Of a stretch of DNA of 64,000 nt, positions 11,601 through 25,388 are shown in pieces. The position numbers were made by a program, and so were the translations under genes. The notes under the pieces were generated by a model. That model ran no database searches and was not told the DNA's origin. It saw only the letters and a program-made list of their open reading frames with translations. The stretch is from Adenanthera pavonina (taxonomy: Eukaryota > Streptophyta > Magnoliopsida > Fabales > Fabaceae). Each line of letters starts with the position of its first letter. Within the stretch, counting starts at the first letter, position 1. Location of the stretch: assembly GCA_026686845.1 (NCBI GenBank), contig JAIVEN010000015.1, positions 18,209,501 to 18,273,500 of the forward strand. Reading direction: 5' to 3'.

Positions 11601-14600
11601 GTCTTGCTTGCCACAACTTTTTGACTCAGTGAATTAAAGGCCTGTTTTTCAAAAGAAGACTAGGTATTCACCTTCATATCATGTCAACATTCTGCACCTC
11701 AGGTTTAAACCCAATAGATATATACATACATGAAGATGGGTCATTTAATAATCAATAAGGAGCTTTTTTCTTTATATTTGGTAGAGTTCTAATTAGCATT
11801 TGGTGCTACTTTCGGAAACAGTCATTGGCATGTATAATCCTGACGAATGTAAACAACACTGGATCAAGGGCTGTTCCTCTATTTAAGTTTCTTCAGTAGG
11901 CTGTGTCAAAAGGCTTTTTGTTGATGAAGTTCTATGGGAGAGAAAAAACTCAATTTTTTTTAATGAAAATAATAATGATAAGCAGCTATGATTTTTTTTC
12001 TCCTTTTGTCAATTGAAAATAGTTCAGAATTCAAAATGAATAAAAGACAACTATGAAAGCCTTTGGCACTGAGGACAGTAAAAAATTGGTGGAGCCAAGG
12101 ACAACTATAACTTTTTTAGGTTAACGATAAATTTTCTTAACTATATGTCAGTTTCTAGCCAACCTCACTTAGTGGAATAAGGCTAATGTTGTTGTATATG
12201 TCAGTTTCTATACTAGAAGAATTATCAATGAAGATGGTTCCTTAATCATGATGTGATTGTGAATTAATATATTTGCAGATATACCGGGAACTGGAGGATA
12301 CCAGCACACACGAAGTGATATACAGTTCAGTCACTGTAAAGGGTCCTCTGCATGGTGTACCAGTAAATGAAAACTATCGACCTTTGGGAGCTATTGACCG
12401 AAAACGTCTTGCAGCAAGGAAGAACAACACCACATACTGCTATGATTTTCCACTGGTAAGTCATCTTGTGACTTAAAATTTAACTTTCTTTCCTCTCCAT
12501 TTGTGTGTGATTTCCCCTTCCTGTTAATGACCATATCATGGAGACAAGCCAAACTATTTCCTGAGGAGCTGTGTTTCTTGCAGGCATTTGAAACAGCTTT
12601 GGAGCAATCATGGACAATCCAATACCCAGGATTTCAAAAGGATAAAGATAAAATTCTTCTAAAAGTAACAGAGCTAAAGTTTGCTGACAAGGAGGCCAGT
12701 TGGAGTACTCCTCTTGTTCCTGTGGAGCGTCCACCTGGACTCAATGATGTAGGCATGATAGCCTGGTCAATGGAAATGTGTACTCCTGAGTTCCCAAATG
12801 GAAGGACAATCTTAGTTGTAGCAAATGATGTGACATTTAAGGCTGGTTCTTTTGGCCCGAGAGAGGATGCATTCTTTCATGCAGTAACTGATCTTGCGTG
12901 TAAGAAACGATTACCATTGATTTATCTAGCAGCGAATTCTGGTGCCCGTTTAGGTGTGGCAGAGGAAGTCAAAGCTTGTTTCAAAGTTGGTTGGTCTGAT
13001 GAATCTAACCCTGAGCAAGGTTTGCAGTATGTATATTTAACACCCGATGATTATACTAGGATTGGATCATCGGTGATAGCACATGAGTTAAAGCTGGAAA
13101 GTGGAGAAACTAGATGGATAATTGATACCATTGTTGGGAAAGAGGATGGTCTAGGGGTTGAAAACTTAAGTGGCAGTGGAGCCATTGCTGGTGCCTATTC
13201 AAGGGCATATAAGGAAACTTTCACCTTGACATATGTGACTGGAAGGACAGTGGGAATAGGGGCTTATCTTGCTAGGCTGGGAATGAGGTGCATACAAAGG
13301 CTAGATCAGCCCATCATTCTTACTGGTTTTTCTGCATTGAACAAACTTCTTGGTCGGGAGGTATACAGCTCTCACATGCAACTTGGTGGGCCTAAGATCA
13401 TGGCAACAAATGGAGTTGTTCATCTTACAGTTTCAGATGATCTTGAAGGTATTTCTGCTATTTTGAAGTGGCTCAGCTACATTCCTTCTCATGTAGGCGG
13501 TACACTTCCCATAGTACAACCCCATGATCCTCCAGAAAGATCTGTGGAGTATTTCCCAGAAAACTCATGTGATCCTCGTGCTGCCATTTGTGGTTCTGTG
13601 GATAGTAATGGAAAATGGTTGGGGGGAATTTTTGACAAGGAAAGCTTTGTGGAGACACTAGATGGATGGGCAAGGACAGTTGTTACAGGAAGGGCAAAGC
13701 TTGGAGGAATTCCTGTGGGAATTGTTGCTGTTGAAACGCAGACAGTGATGCAAGTTATACCAGCTGATCCAGGCCAGCTTGATTCCCATGAAAGGGTGGT
13801 TCCTCAGGCCGGGCAAGTCTGGTTCCCTGATTCTGCAACTAAGACAGCCCAATCAATACTAGATTTCAACAGAGAAGAGCTCCCACTTTTCATTCTTGCA
13901 AATTGGAGAGGTTTTTCAGGTGGGCAGAGGGACCTTTTTGAAGGAATTCTTCAAGCTGGATCAACCATTGTGGAGAACCTTAGAACATACAAGCAGCCCG
14001 TATTTGTGTATATTCCAATGATGGGTGAGCTCCGTGGTGGGGCATGGGTTGTTGTAGACAGTCGAATCAATTCAAACCACATTGAAATGTATGCTGATCG
14101 GACAGCTAAAGGCAATGTGCTTGAGCCAGAAGGGATGATAGAGATTAAATTTAGGTCAAAGGAATTATTGGAGTGCATGGGTAGACTTGACCAACAGCTG
14201 ATAAATCTAAAAGCAAAATTACAGGAAGCCAAGAGTAATAGGGCTCTTGAGATCATTGATTCCCTCCAGCAGCAGATTAAATCCCGTGAGAAACAGCTTT
14301 TACCTGTGTACACGCAGATAGCTACCAAATTTGCTGAATTACATGATACCTCCTTAAGAATGGCTGCGAAGGGAGTAATAAGAGAAGTTGTGGACTGGCG
14401 TAACTCCCGCTCTTTCTTGTACCGGAGACTGCATAGGAGAATTGGTGAGCATTCACTGATAAATAGTGTCAGAGATGCCGCTGGTAGCCATTTGTCTCAC
14501 ATATCTGCAATGGAGTTGATCAAAAATTGGTATTTGAATTCTGATATTGCCAAAGGGAAAGATGATGCTTGGTTGGATGATAAAGCTTTCTTCAGATGGA

Positions 14601-14875
14601 AGAATGAACAGCAGAATTACGAGGATAAATTAAAGGAATTGCGTGCCCAAAAGGTGATACTTCAGCTGACAAATATTGGTGACTCAATTTCGGATTTGGA
14701 AGCTTTACCTCATGGTCTTGCTGCCCTTTTAAGCAAGGTAAACATTGTTTGAGTGTGTATAAAGTATTCGTTACCTGCTTTGCCTATTGCATTCTAAAAG
14801 TGATTTAATCTCATGCAGTTGGAACCATCAAACCGTGCAAAATTGATTGATGAGCTTCGGAAGGTACTTGGTTAG
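2691..14875 (+). CDS. ACC1: Acetyl-CoA carboxylase, homomeric multidomain cytosolic form
   Basis: This enzyme carboxylates acetyl-CoA to malonyl-CoA for fatty-acid elongation, flavonoids and other cytosolic uses. I resolved 31 exons: 2691-3038, 3424-3630, 3717-3878, 4109-4201, 4290-4385, 4469-4642, 4918-5011, 5109-5296, 5388-5438, 5521-5560, 6111-6235, 6320-6436, 6519-6593, 6688-6744, 6878-6982, 7185-7271, 7351-7542, 7618-7806, 7979-8089, 8173-8259, 8356-8532, 9069-9146, 9255-9377, 9635-9904, 9984-10324, 10568-10805, 10915-11270, 11351-11564, 12279-12455, 12584-14737, 14819-14875. They sum to 6,783 nt, or 2,260 aa, the normal family length, with no internal stop. Domains in order are biotin carboxylase (Gly-rich GGGGKG loop near residue 233), biotinyl domain (EVMKM, biotinylated Lys at about 713), the central region, and carboxyltransferase, mostly in the 2,154-nt exon 30. 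The N-terminus MASTGLGNG has no plastid transit extension, so the cytosolic form is favoured. Intron 15 starts with GC rather than GT. Confidence 0.97.
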
Positions 14876-15148
14876 AAGGCTGATTCACAAGGGTACAATA
14901 CAATAAATGCTCCCGTTGTTTGTTACTGAGTTTTCCTGTTTCTGTAGTGTAATTCATACATTCTTAACCACGTGTTGAATCTCACCTTTGTTGGGTAAAA
15001 GTGAATCGTGAGGGAACCATGCCGTGACAAGAGTGTAAATCATGTTATTGGTAGATAGATGTATAATTTCTGCAGCGGGAGGATCACAGCCAGCATCGGC
15101 GACTTCCTTTTCTGTGTATGCTGGCTGATTGATTCTTTTCATGTATCT

Positions 15149-15156
15149 CAATAAAT
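15149..15156 (+). terminator. Candidate polyadenylation signal of ACC1
   Basis: A CAATAAAT motif lies about 275 bp after the ACC1 stop codon, followed by T-rich sequence. This is a usual spacing for a plant 3' UTR. It is a motif match only, with no transcript support. Confidence 0.4.
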
Positions 15157-15179
15157 GTTATAATTTGTAACATATTTGA

Positions 15180-16550
15180 TTATTTATGTATCCAAAATTT
15201 TGGCATCCATTGAGGATGAACCTCTTCTTCTTCTCAACATAATTTTAAAATGTAACAAAATAGTTTCTCAAACATAACACATCGCTTTTATCAATGTCTA
15301 GCTACATTTTGAAGTTTATGAACTATCTTGTTATGTCTTAAAGTTTATATATTAATTTTATAAGTAGATTTAAGTTCATACTTTCTATACCTAAATTTGC
15401 CCAGTGCAATAGTAAATATACTTCAATAAAACAAAGAATGTTGCCTTGTTAAAAAACGCATGTCCATATATGAACGTCAACTTAATTAAAAAAATTAATA
15501 TCATAAATTATAAAACGAAAAAAAATAGCAACTGTAGTTTACCTAAACTTCATCGGAAACTAGCACAATTTACTGTAGATCTTGAATTATTTCGATCGCA
15601 AAATATATATATATATATATATATATCCATCGAATTTCCTTCCAAGTCTAGGCAAGAGCCCATGACTGCTGGATATTGGATGCGGTAGCAGTTCTAAGTT
15701 GGATGCAAAAAGAACTTCCCTGGATGAGAAGTTAAATTATTGAGATGTTTAATGATAATTTGATGGCGGGATCCATATATTGCATGATGTCATAGATTGT
15801 GCCATTGAGATTTGGCAAAATTTTATATTGGTTGTTAAAAGACCTAACACAATCCTCCTTTTTTTATCCAAATTTAAAACCAACTATAACACTACATAAA
15901 TAGAATTCCATATATTGCATCATGATTTATATAAAAAGATGTAAGGTTCATAAATAAATAATTCACTTTTCTATAAAATTTATTAAAGAGGAAATTATAA
16001 TTAAAGAGGAAATTAATCATAAAGAAAAATTTTAACTGATAAAAAATATTAAAATTTAAAATATTGAATATTAAAATTAAGAAAATAAATAGTAATAAAT
16101 TTTATTTTATAATAAATTTATTATTTTGATTCATAACTATAATTCTTTCTATTAATTAAAAACCATATAGATACAGATTTTTGTGGTGCTCTCGGTGGCT
16201 ACCTAAAAGCCTTGAAAACCGTCGAAAAATTAAAAACGGAGAAAAAGAAATAGCAGAGACAAATCCCTGCGGTAGCCACCTGCAACCATATAGAAACGAA
16301 GCCGGATTAGGAGCCGCGTTGGTCCACGGGCCGTGCAAAATTCAAACTAAAGAATTTGCTGATTGTTAATGAACGTTGAAACTTGCTTTATCAGTATTTT
16401 TCTATTCAAAGCTTTATAAAAAGGATTTAAATACTTATTCGGAGGAATGATATCTCAAAATGAATTAATCCGTCAGGAGAGTGACACAGATGAAATTTTG
16501 GAATATGATCCAAAGGATGAATCCGAAATCAATCACATATAGGAAGACTT
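15180..16550. other. AT-rich intergenic DNA between convergent ACC1 and MnmE genes
   Basis: This separates the 3' ends of two convergent genes. It includes a (TA)n microsatellite at about 15602-15626 and long A/T runs. Overlapping short frames on both strands at 16156-16369 have no recognisable product. No gene is seen. Confidence 0.5.
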
Positions 16551-19500
16551 CTATTTACCAATACAGAACTTGCCAAATATATTAGATAAAACCTCTTCCG
16601 ATATATCTTCTCCACTGATCTGCCCAAGCGCCAATGCCGCATCCCTTAAATCAATTGTCCAAAAATCTAGAGGTAGTTTCTCCTCTATCGATGTCTTTAG
16701 TCTTTCAAAAGCTTCCTTCGTCCGAACAAGTTGTTCACATTGTCTCTGAAAATACATAAATACATTATCATAATTAACAAGAAGACATGATTTTTGTTTT
16801 CTTTTCAGTTTTGAACTATGACTTGAGGAGGGACGAGGGAAATATAGAGATAAGGCCAAGAGATAGCTTACTTGATTAACAGTCCATTTACGTCCCCCAG
16901 TGGGAATGCTGTTCAGACCCACTATCTCTAACACAGCCCTCTCTAACTCTTGTAATCCTTCACCAGTGACAGCACATGTAAACACATGTTTACTGAAAAA
17001 ATTGGAACATACTCTGGTCCATTCAATCTCAGCACCACGAGTACAATCTATCTTGTTGACCACAAGAATAGCAGGGGCAGAAGATCTCATTGATCTCTGT
17101 TGTTACCGAAAGAGTTGACAGCAATGGAAATTAATGCCTTTGCTTTTTCAAAAAAATACTAGAATGATAGTGGGTCAACTTTTAAGGTACCAACTATCAA
17201 GCTTAATAAGCGGACTGATATTTATGTCTCAACTTATAATCTGATACTGCATATATAAGGAGATACATTGACAGTATTCTAGTTCAACGCTACCTCTACA
17301 CCATTTATTAAACTTCAATTAGTTTTTCAGATCTGTGTCCATCAAATAAAATCTGGATTATAATAAAATTAAAGAGTGAAAGAAGAGAGAAAGAAAATGG
17401 ATTATGTTGTCATGTTGTGATACCTTAGTAGATTGTATCCTTTCTAGAAGCTTGGTGTCTTCCAAAGTCCACCCTTCAATAGCACTGACAGTCATGATAA
17501 TCAAATCAGCACCCATAGCAACTGCTTCAGATCTCTCTACGCCTATTAAGAGAACAGAGATACAAATTTCAATACATGCTGAGCATTGAACAATGAGATA
17601 AAAGTATCTAGCAAAACAGTGGCTTGCAAATAAAGAGATTAGTCAAGTTGGGCAAAGTTCCAATAACTAACTAATTTACTAATTGATCATAATAAATATT
17701 CTGGATAATCCATGCAAATTATACCAATCTATCTTAAAAATGTGATTGAAAAAGACACAGAGAGAGTATGGTTGAAAGACCAGATCCAATGAATCATCTG
17801 ACTTCAACTATGGAAGCTATATGTTGGGCAACCAAAAACTTATGCCTTTAACTCGAAGAAGGAAAGAGAAAGGCTTACCAATCTTTTCTACAATATCATC
17901 AGTATCCCTGATTCCTGCAGTATCAAGCAGGGTTATAGGAATACCATTGATGCTGACACTTGCTTCGATCACATCCCGGGTGGTTCCAGCAATTTCAGTA
18001 ACTATAGCCCTCTCACTCTGTATGCTACAACAACAACAAGCTCAATAAGTCATCACTCTCCTTTGTTAGTAATGCGAGTTGAAGCACAGCCAGCTACTCA
18101 TCACCATATAAATCATGAAATCATAATCTATTTTCTTTGTTTTCTCACTCTTTGGTTTTCTATTTTGGTGGAGAGTGGGTTCATTCACCAACGAAGAGTT
18201 AAATATAATGTGATGATCACAAAGCACTAATGAGAAATGTATTCGCAGAAAATTATAAATGCTTGAATTTCGACAAATCCTAATATACGCAAATGAACCC
18301 AAAACAATAAGAAACCAATAAGAACATGCCACATAATCTCCTAGTAAGTGCAGCTGAAACTCTGAAGAATCAAATAGAAATATATTAGGGAGTTAAGAAG
18401 GCAATGAATTATTAGGAAAGAGAAAAAGAGCACAATAATATAAATCTCCTTATACCAAAATTGACATCTACACCATAAATTCATCAATTAAACAGAAGGT
18501 CAAATTAAATTTCTGGAAAGGTTAAAACGTTGCAACATACTTTGCTCCATGCATTAAGAAGGCTTGACTTGCCCACATTTGGACGACCAACAATTGCTAT
18601 CTGCAAGAATTTTATAATATCAGCGATTATATGACACACAGTAATATATGGAACTGTATCAGAGAACAGAAGCCCCTCTTTAGTTCACACAGGAAGCAAG
18701 GATTAGCTACAAAGCTGTCTTCAAGATCATGCCTGTAGTCCAGATTGAAGAAGCTTGTCATAATTGGCTGTTTCCAATGCATTCTGTACATCTTGTGACA
18801 TGGTATGTATTTTCTCCATGATTAGATTTAAATCTAGAGGTGGCATCTCATCATCAAAATCTAAACGAGCTTCAATCTCAGTAAGCAGCTCAATGCACTG
18901 TATTCTCAGTGACCTCACAAGAGAAGAGAAACCACCCTGTCCAAGAAATAATGGATTTTAGTACTGCTTATCCAGCTGTTAAATGACATAATTGAAACAT
19001 CAAATACCCCCAAGTCCAACAAACACATCAGTTCCACAGTTTAATATTTTTACCAAAAAAAAAAAGTTGAGTTATGAAATAGACAAGCCTGGATTCCTGC
19101 CAGTGCAGCATCAGCAGCGGCCACAGATTTGGCTGTTATTAGTCTTCCAACATTTTCAGCTTGGGATAGATCTAACCGACCATTCAGAAAAGCACGCAGG
19201 GTAAATTCACCTGAAAGAAAAGACTAATATAATAGATCATTCAACTTTAATTCATTCTGCACAATTGTTCAAAAATGTACAGTGCCGCCATTTTTTGTGA
19301 CCATTATGGTGATCCAGAATTTTGCAAGGGAGTAGAATACAAGACCAGTTGTTTGCCAAAAATCTACAAAATAAACTGCCCTCCTTTCACATGTAACTTT
19401 ATGCAAAGTGGAACATGAACAGATACTTGAATATCTTGGATCTCATTTTATTTTTCCTTTTCTTCCTAGAATAAAGGATAAATGCCAAGGAGCCAACAAC

Positions 19501-20740
19501 AACAGATTGACAAACCCTATGGCTTTCACTATACTTCAACATCAATCCACTTCGACCATAGAAAAGCTTCAGATCAAACTATGAACATCACTGGCCATAT
19601 GTAAAGTCAATTTGGCATATGATCTAACCCCGCATTTTTTTTTTATAAATTTATTTGCTTTTTTACTTTTTTTATTGTTTACAATGGCCGTAAACTACGC
19701 TGAAATGTCATTTAAGTAACTTTTGCATAATAGTTACTGTACAATCGTTTATGCTAGCGCTGTGTAGATAGGGATTTTCTAAATTATCAGTGACAAGTTC
19801 AGATGCAAAAGCTTTTATTCACTGAAAAAAAAAAAAAGCAATAATCTTCTTAAAAAGTCATGAACCGGCAGCTAATTTTTTTCAAGGTCATAAAATGAGA
19901 ATGTTCGCCAGGGTGTCTATTCTGAGATAATAAGTGCAAATGACCTGGTTCAGCAAGTCTTGCTCCAGCTTCCAAACAAGTTCTCAAGACACGGCGTAGG
20001 CACACTTCACTCCCATGACATTGAAGCTCAATCACGTCTTCACAAGTGTAAGACCTCGGGGCTAACATAGGTACCACTAAAACCTGTAAACAGAGAACAA
20101 TCGCAAAGGTCTACTAACTACAGCGTTTGACAAGCCCGAGCTAAAAATCGATACGTATGTATACCTCATCAATCACATTCCCATCTGTATCAAGCACGAC
20201 ACCATACTCGACAACATGGCTAATGGGTTGCCACGTCCTCTTTTTCCTTTTCCTAGCAGGACGAAACACTCGACCAACAATAGCCACAACAGAAGGCCCC
20301 GAAAGTCGAACGACTCCCACAGCAGCAGGGGGACCCCCCAAGGATGTGACAATGGCCGCAATTGTGCTCGTGTTTTGATCACGCCCGAGCTCATGAGCAG
20401 CACCAACAGGCTCCGCCAAACGCTCATCCTTCTTCAGAAAGAACGTGTAATTCTCTGAACACAGAACGGCAAAATAAGAAGCAGGAAGGACATAAAATAC
20501 AATAGAGCGTGAGGAAAAGATTAAAAATATCGGAAGAAACATGGGATTCAGACCTTTAGAAGTGGCATGGGGTTTTAGAACGTTGGAGGCTGGGCTCGTG
20601 GATTTAGAGGAAAGAAGGCAATTACAACAAATAGAAGGGTTTAACCGTAAAGGTATGGATGGGCGTGGTGGAGGAGCTTGAGAGAACCGACATACACGAC
20701 GTAGGAAATGGCGGAGAGCAGGGAAGTATTCTAGCGCCAT
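16551..20740 (-). CDS. tRNA-modification GTPase MnmE/TrmE, organelle-type
   Basis: MnmE works with MnmG (GidA) to place 5-carboxymethylaminomethyl-type groups on wobble uridine 34 of tRNAs; plant copies are expected in mitochondria or plastids. Ten exons on the - strand are 20740-20554, 20454-20165, 20083-19945, 19210-19089, 18936-18733, 18600-18541, 18017-17879, 17542-17424, 17096-16872 and 16745-16551. They give an unbroken 559-aa frame. The N-terminus MALEYFPALRHFLRRVCRF is basic and Ser/Pro-rich after that, as in a transit peptide, and replaces the short bacterial start. Next come the N-terminal folate-binding domain (MLAPRSYTCEDVIELQCHG), the helical domain, an inserted G domain with P-loop GRPNVGKSS, switch DTAGIRDT and NKID, and the C-terminal FCIGK with the family's essential Cys. 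The introns after exons 4 and 5 begin with GC. The ATG at 20740 was preferred over an upstream in-frame ATG at 20872 because it starts the transit-like segment. Confidence 0.95.
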
Positions 20741-20872
20741 TGAGTTCTCTCCAACCGCACGACCCGCTATATGATCGAAAACTCTGATAGTCGAAAACTC
20801 TCCCGCTACGATCAGTGAATCACTGACCAAAGTATGTTGTTTATCTGACCCAGACTTATTATTATAGCCCAT

Positions 20873-21616
20873 GAGGCCGGTACACGGCCCAGAAATTTAA
20901 ATTTTAATCTAATAATAATTAAAACTAATTTACTCTTCGAAATGAAAATATGATGCCTTCTTTTACTGTAGTTGCATCATATGTTTTCCATCTGTATTCA
21001 TAGTTCATTCAAAGTAAAGGGGGAGATATAATAAGGCTAAATTTATATTTTTTTTATATATTTTTTATATTATTTTTCAATTAAAACCTAACATGTAAAT
21101 ATTTTAAATTTAAGAAGATAACACTTTTAATATATAATTAATAATTAAATTTATAATATATTAAAAATAATCCATTGGAAAACCACAAAAAAATGAGGAA
21201 AAGCATATATATATATATATATATATAGTCATAGAGATACAGTGCCATCATCGGCAGAGAGCCCCAAGCAGGCCATTGATTTTTCTGAGTCGCTTCAACG
21301 TTTAAAGAAAAAAGAAAATACTAGAGACTGAAAAGTAGTTATGCGTGCATCTCATTTCAGTACAAATTAACAAGAGAAAAACTTGAAGCCTATTGGATTG
21401 GAGTGCACGACAGGCGCACCCCTGTATATTTCTCTATTATCCTCTTATTTCGCTTTTTGTAGGATAAGGATTCCGGGCAGGAAGTGCCACTTATCCCATC
21501 ATTTCATAGTGAGTGCCTCATCATTAACTAGTTAGCTGATTTCTCGGGCCTCATTCACAACTTCCACACTGTATATACACTACATTTATCTACATCACAA
21601 TCTCTAAGCAGTTTTT
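20873..21616. other. Intergenic DNA between MnmE and SULTR1 genes
   Basis: This holds the MnmE promoter side and the 3' flank of the sulfate transporter, both genes being on the - strand. A (TA)n tract lies at about 21206-21228. No additional gene is seen. Confidence 0.45.
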
Positions 21617-24600
21617 TCAAGGCTCTTCTGCCAGCTTCGGGGAACAGCATGCAACAGCATCTGCAACGGTGAGGAAAATCTTGTCCTCACCGATCAAATT
21701 TGCAAAATTGGAGGTGTGAAGCTTGTTTATCACTACGGGGCCGGGGTTTGCTAGTACAAGCTGTGGAGCACATAAACTCAAATTTGGTAAAAGAATTTTT
21801 GTCAAATTATACAGCAGTTTTGATGATTCTGATGTATTTAATCATAATATATGGATCTTAAGCTTAGCAGAGCTAGTTTAATTACCTGAACATCTCTCTT
21901 TTGAAGACTTCTGTATAACTCTTCAAAGGCATGGATGCCACTGGTATCCATGTCAGTAACCGCTACAAGAAGGAAAAAAAAAGGAACATAGCAATGAGTT
22001 TAGAAACTAAAACAACCAAGAGAATCCTCAGTGGAATCCATATTTAAACAAAACACTCACGTGACATTTCAACTATCAAAAATTTGATTTGTGTTTGGTA
22101 ATCTCCTTTCACTCTTTCTTCCTCATCTATCAGCCATCTCAATATCCTGCAAACAAAAATAGAATTTGAGCTTCTCAAAATAGGGTCCTAATGTAGATGG
22201 GGATGGGGAAATACTATGCGTTTCTGAAGAAAAGAAATGAAACTTAGAAACACACAATTCTATGAACATAACATCCAATTTTCCAGACAGCGAGGTGGCT
22301 TGATCACATTATACTGCTCATCCAACTGGTTCATCCTTCTTTGCTTTTTCAAAATAATTATAATCCATCCAGAAGTAGATTATTAGTTTAAACATATCCC
22401 TTTGTTTTTCTGTTTATAACTTCAAACCAATCCCAAACCCAACCCCACTCTTTTACACAAGAATGGAAGATTCACTGGCTCAAATATTGATAATATCTTA
22501 TATATGAATAACTATATAAATTAATTGTTTAATCTCATTTCAGATTAAAGTTAAGATCCATTAAAAGTATAAAGAAACAAGGAACACATCTTTACCTTTC
22601 TTTAACATAATTGGAGTTGGAAAAGTATATGGCAGAATCAATTCTTACAATCAGCACACCAGGAACCTTTGTGGCCTCTGGGTATTGTTGGGTATTTCTA
22701 AAGACAGTTGTCCCTGGGATCTTCCCCAGAATAGCTGTTCGTGGCCTAGTAACTTGTAATAGGATTTTAGCAAAAGATATAGAGACCTGCCAGCCACAAG
22801 AAGTAGCAAATAGCATAACCAAGTCAACAAGATGATTCAAAACTAAAAACTACATTGAGATTGCAGAGAGCATAAGATATGAGAGTCTTGGAACTTACAG
22901 CAATTAAAAGTCCTATCTCAACTGACGCGAAAACAACCCCAAAAAAGGCTCCCATGCAAGCAATAAAATCAAATTTATCAATCTTCCATATTAAAATTGC
23001 TGCCTGATAATCCACAAGGCCGATTACAGCAGATATGATGATGGAGGAGAGAATGGCATTTGGAGTATACTTGAAAAGTGGTGTAATGAATTGAAGGGTT
23101 AAGAACACAACGATGGACATCACAATATTAGAGACTGCAGTTTGGCAGCCAGCCATGTAATTTACTGCTGACCGAGAAAAAGAACCTAAACATAATAATT
23201 CCAGATTAGATCAGACATCATAGGCTGCAAAATAGTTAGTTCATGTTCATGTTCATGTTCAGACTTGCTACTAATGACATAAGGTAGGTTGTTGAAAACT
23301 TGACTCGGGGCTGACCTGTTGCCACGTAGCAGGAAGTCATTGAACCTACAATATTCATAGCTCCTAATGCTGTCATTTCTTTATTTCCATCTAGATGATA
23401 ATCCTTCATAGAAGCAAATGTTCTTCCTATTGCGGTAGCTTCCTGAAAATCAAGATATAAGAGTTTAGTGTTACATAGATATCAGTAGTTAATCAAATTA
23501 AATGCTTTCATAGGAAGATATTAGTATCGAGATTAACTCACTGTCAATGCTATCATGCCTGCCACGATGCCAATCTTGAAACCTTTCCCAAGGAAATCAC
23601 CACTAAAATATATTTCTTTGACAGATGAAGGATTGATCCCCTTCTTTATGTGGTTTACCTAATTAACACGTCAATAGACAAATATTATTTCTTCTCCTGG
23701 CACTAGTATTTTTCATTCCAATAATTTCCCAACGGTTTGTATCTATGATTATAATCTACGAAGTTTAGGATGAGAAAGGCCATTTAGATAACTCACAATT
23801 TCAACACCTTGCTTGTCTGCACGGGTTACGAACACAACTAAAGTGGAGAGAACAACAGATATCAATGGAGCGATTGCTGGCACCCAGAAGAATTTCTTGT
23901 TCTTTTTGCCCTGATCCCAATCTTATGAGAATGAGAAAACAACCTATAATATGCTAATAATCTAACAAAGGAATAAAAAGAAAAAAGAAATTAGGGTGAC
24001 TTACGATATATCGAGCCATTAGCAGAAAAACCAAAAAGCTTACTCCTAGGACTGTAGTCTGCCAGTTCCACTGCATGATATTACATACCAAATCAATTTT
24101 GCATATCACACAAATGCAATTTTATGGAGGGACTTCTTCATACTGGAGGACCTGATATAAGTTAAGTTTGTGCATCTATGTATATTGATAGACAGAGAAG
24201 CAGAAAGCATACTCCATGATGGGCTGTTGAGAATACTGAACGCAACACAGACACAATATCAGTTTTCTTTGTGAACTTTTTGATGCCAAGGAAACCCTTA
24301 AGCTGTTGAAGGGAAATGGTGATGGCAGCTCCCGCCATAAAACCGACAATTGCAGCATGGGAAAGGAAGTCGATCAAGAAACCTAACCTGATCCCACAAT
24401 AAATCTGACCATAAGTTCATCAAGGTTTGTCAACAATTGAAGCCTTCAGAGGAGTTACAGACAGGGCATGAACACTAGTGGTAGGATAGGAAGTGGGAAC
24501 TAATAAGGTTTAAAAACAAATTATTCTATTTAAAAAAAATATATTCGCTGAAAGTGTCAAACCTGAAGACCCCAAGAGTTGCTTGAGTAATGCCAGCAAA

Positions 24601-25370
24601 AAAAGTAGCTGTGAATGCTAGTCTTCGATATTCATGTGGCTGTGCAATAGGATCAATCTCATTCTGAAGTAAGGTTCCAAGCAAAAGAGAAACCACCGCC
24701 ACAGGTCCTATGGCAATATCACGAGAACTACCCATGATAGCATAAATCAGTGGGGGAACAAAGCTGGAATCTGTAAAGAGGTACCACAAAACCAACCAAA
24801 ACCTTTTCAGTCTAACATATATCCGAAGAAAACATATAGGTTAGCTGAGCTCTCGACAAATGAGGAGTCTTACACAGCCCATACTGTGGAGCCAAATTTG
24901 CAAGCTTTGCATATCCAATATCCTGTTCATTAAGCAACGATGAATACTAAACCTTCTGAAATTGTTTGTTTCTCCACATCATTCTTGTATTCATGCATCA
25001 AGAAACAAAATCAACAACCTTAAAGCAAAGTTACCTGAGGAATGCAGAGACTTGCAATAGTTAGACCAGCTATGATATCCCCTCTGAATTTGACAGCATT
25101 ATAATTTCTCCCCCAATTAAGTATGGGGAATACGGCCTCAATGCCAAGGATGAATTTTCGGGATTTAGTCTGGTCCTTGAAAGAGCGTAGAGGGTCATCA
25201 GCAAAAAATGTTTCTTTTACAAGGGATTGGAATTCCTTGAACAGGTTCTGTCTCGGAGGAATTCCGACTTTGTGAACGTGTGGTGCCTGACCCTGTGAAG
25301 ATGACAAACTTCTAGCGTCTATCTCTTTTGTTTCACGAGTTTCATCACTTGGATCACCCATTGAAGACAT
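21617..25370 (-). CDS. High-affinity sulfate transporter, group 1 (SULTR1;2/1;3-like)
   Basis: This is a plasma-membrane proton/sulfate cotransporter of the SLC26/SulP family; group 1 members take up sulfate in roots. Thirteen exons are 25370-25035, 24922-24874, 24770-24563, 24387-24213, 24070-24005, 23910-23797, 23658-23542, 23442-23316, 23185-22899, 22786-22596, 22146-22061, 21962-21886 and 21760-21617. They join to 658 aa without a stop, about the usual length. Visible family motifs are HVHKVGIPPRQNLFKEF near the N-terminus, GDIIAGLTIASLCIPQDIGYA at the first transport helices, SSFVPPLIYAIMGSS, SHAAIVGFMAGAA, AGCQTAVSNIVMS, and a C-terminal STAS domain with the MDTSG loop. The N-terminus and the RPRTAILGKIPGT segment match group 1 rather than groups 2-4. 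The start is the ATG at 25370; the preceding in-frame codon is TTG. Its neighbours are MnmE downstream and a divergent group 2 transporter upstream. Confidence 0.95.
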
Positions 25371-25388
25371 CAACAGTAACCCTCACCT

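Noticed and set aside
13473..14328. Several - strand frames opposite the large ACC1 exon
   Set aside because: Shadow frames of a strongly conserved carboxyltransferase exon.
16156..16369. Overlapping 60-62-codon frames on both strands between ACC1 and MnmE
   Set aside because: No domain, no splice context, and both strands equally open; most likely chance.
20157..20458. Two + strand frames opposite MnmE exon 2
   Set aside because: They lie antisense to a well-conserved coding exon and have no recognisable domain.
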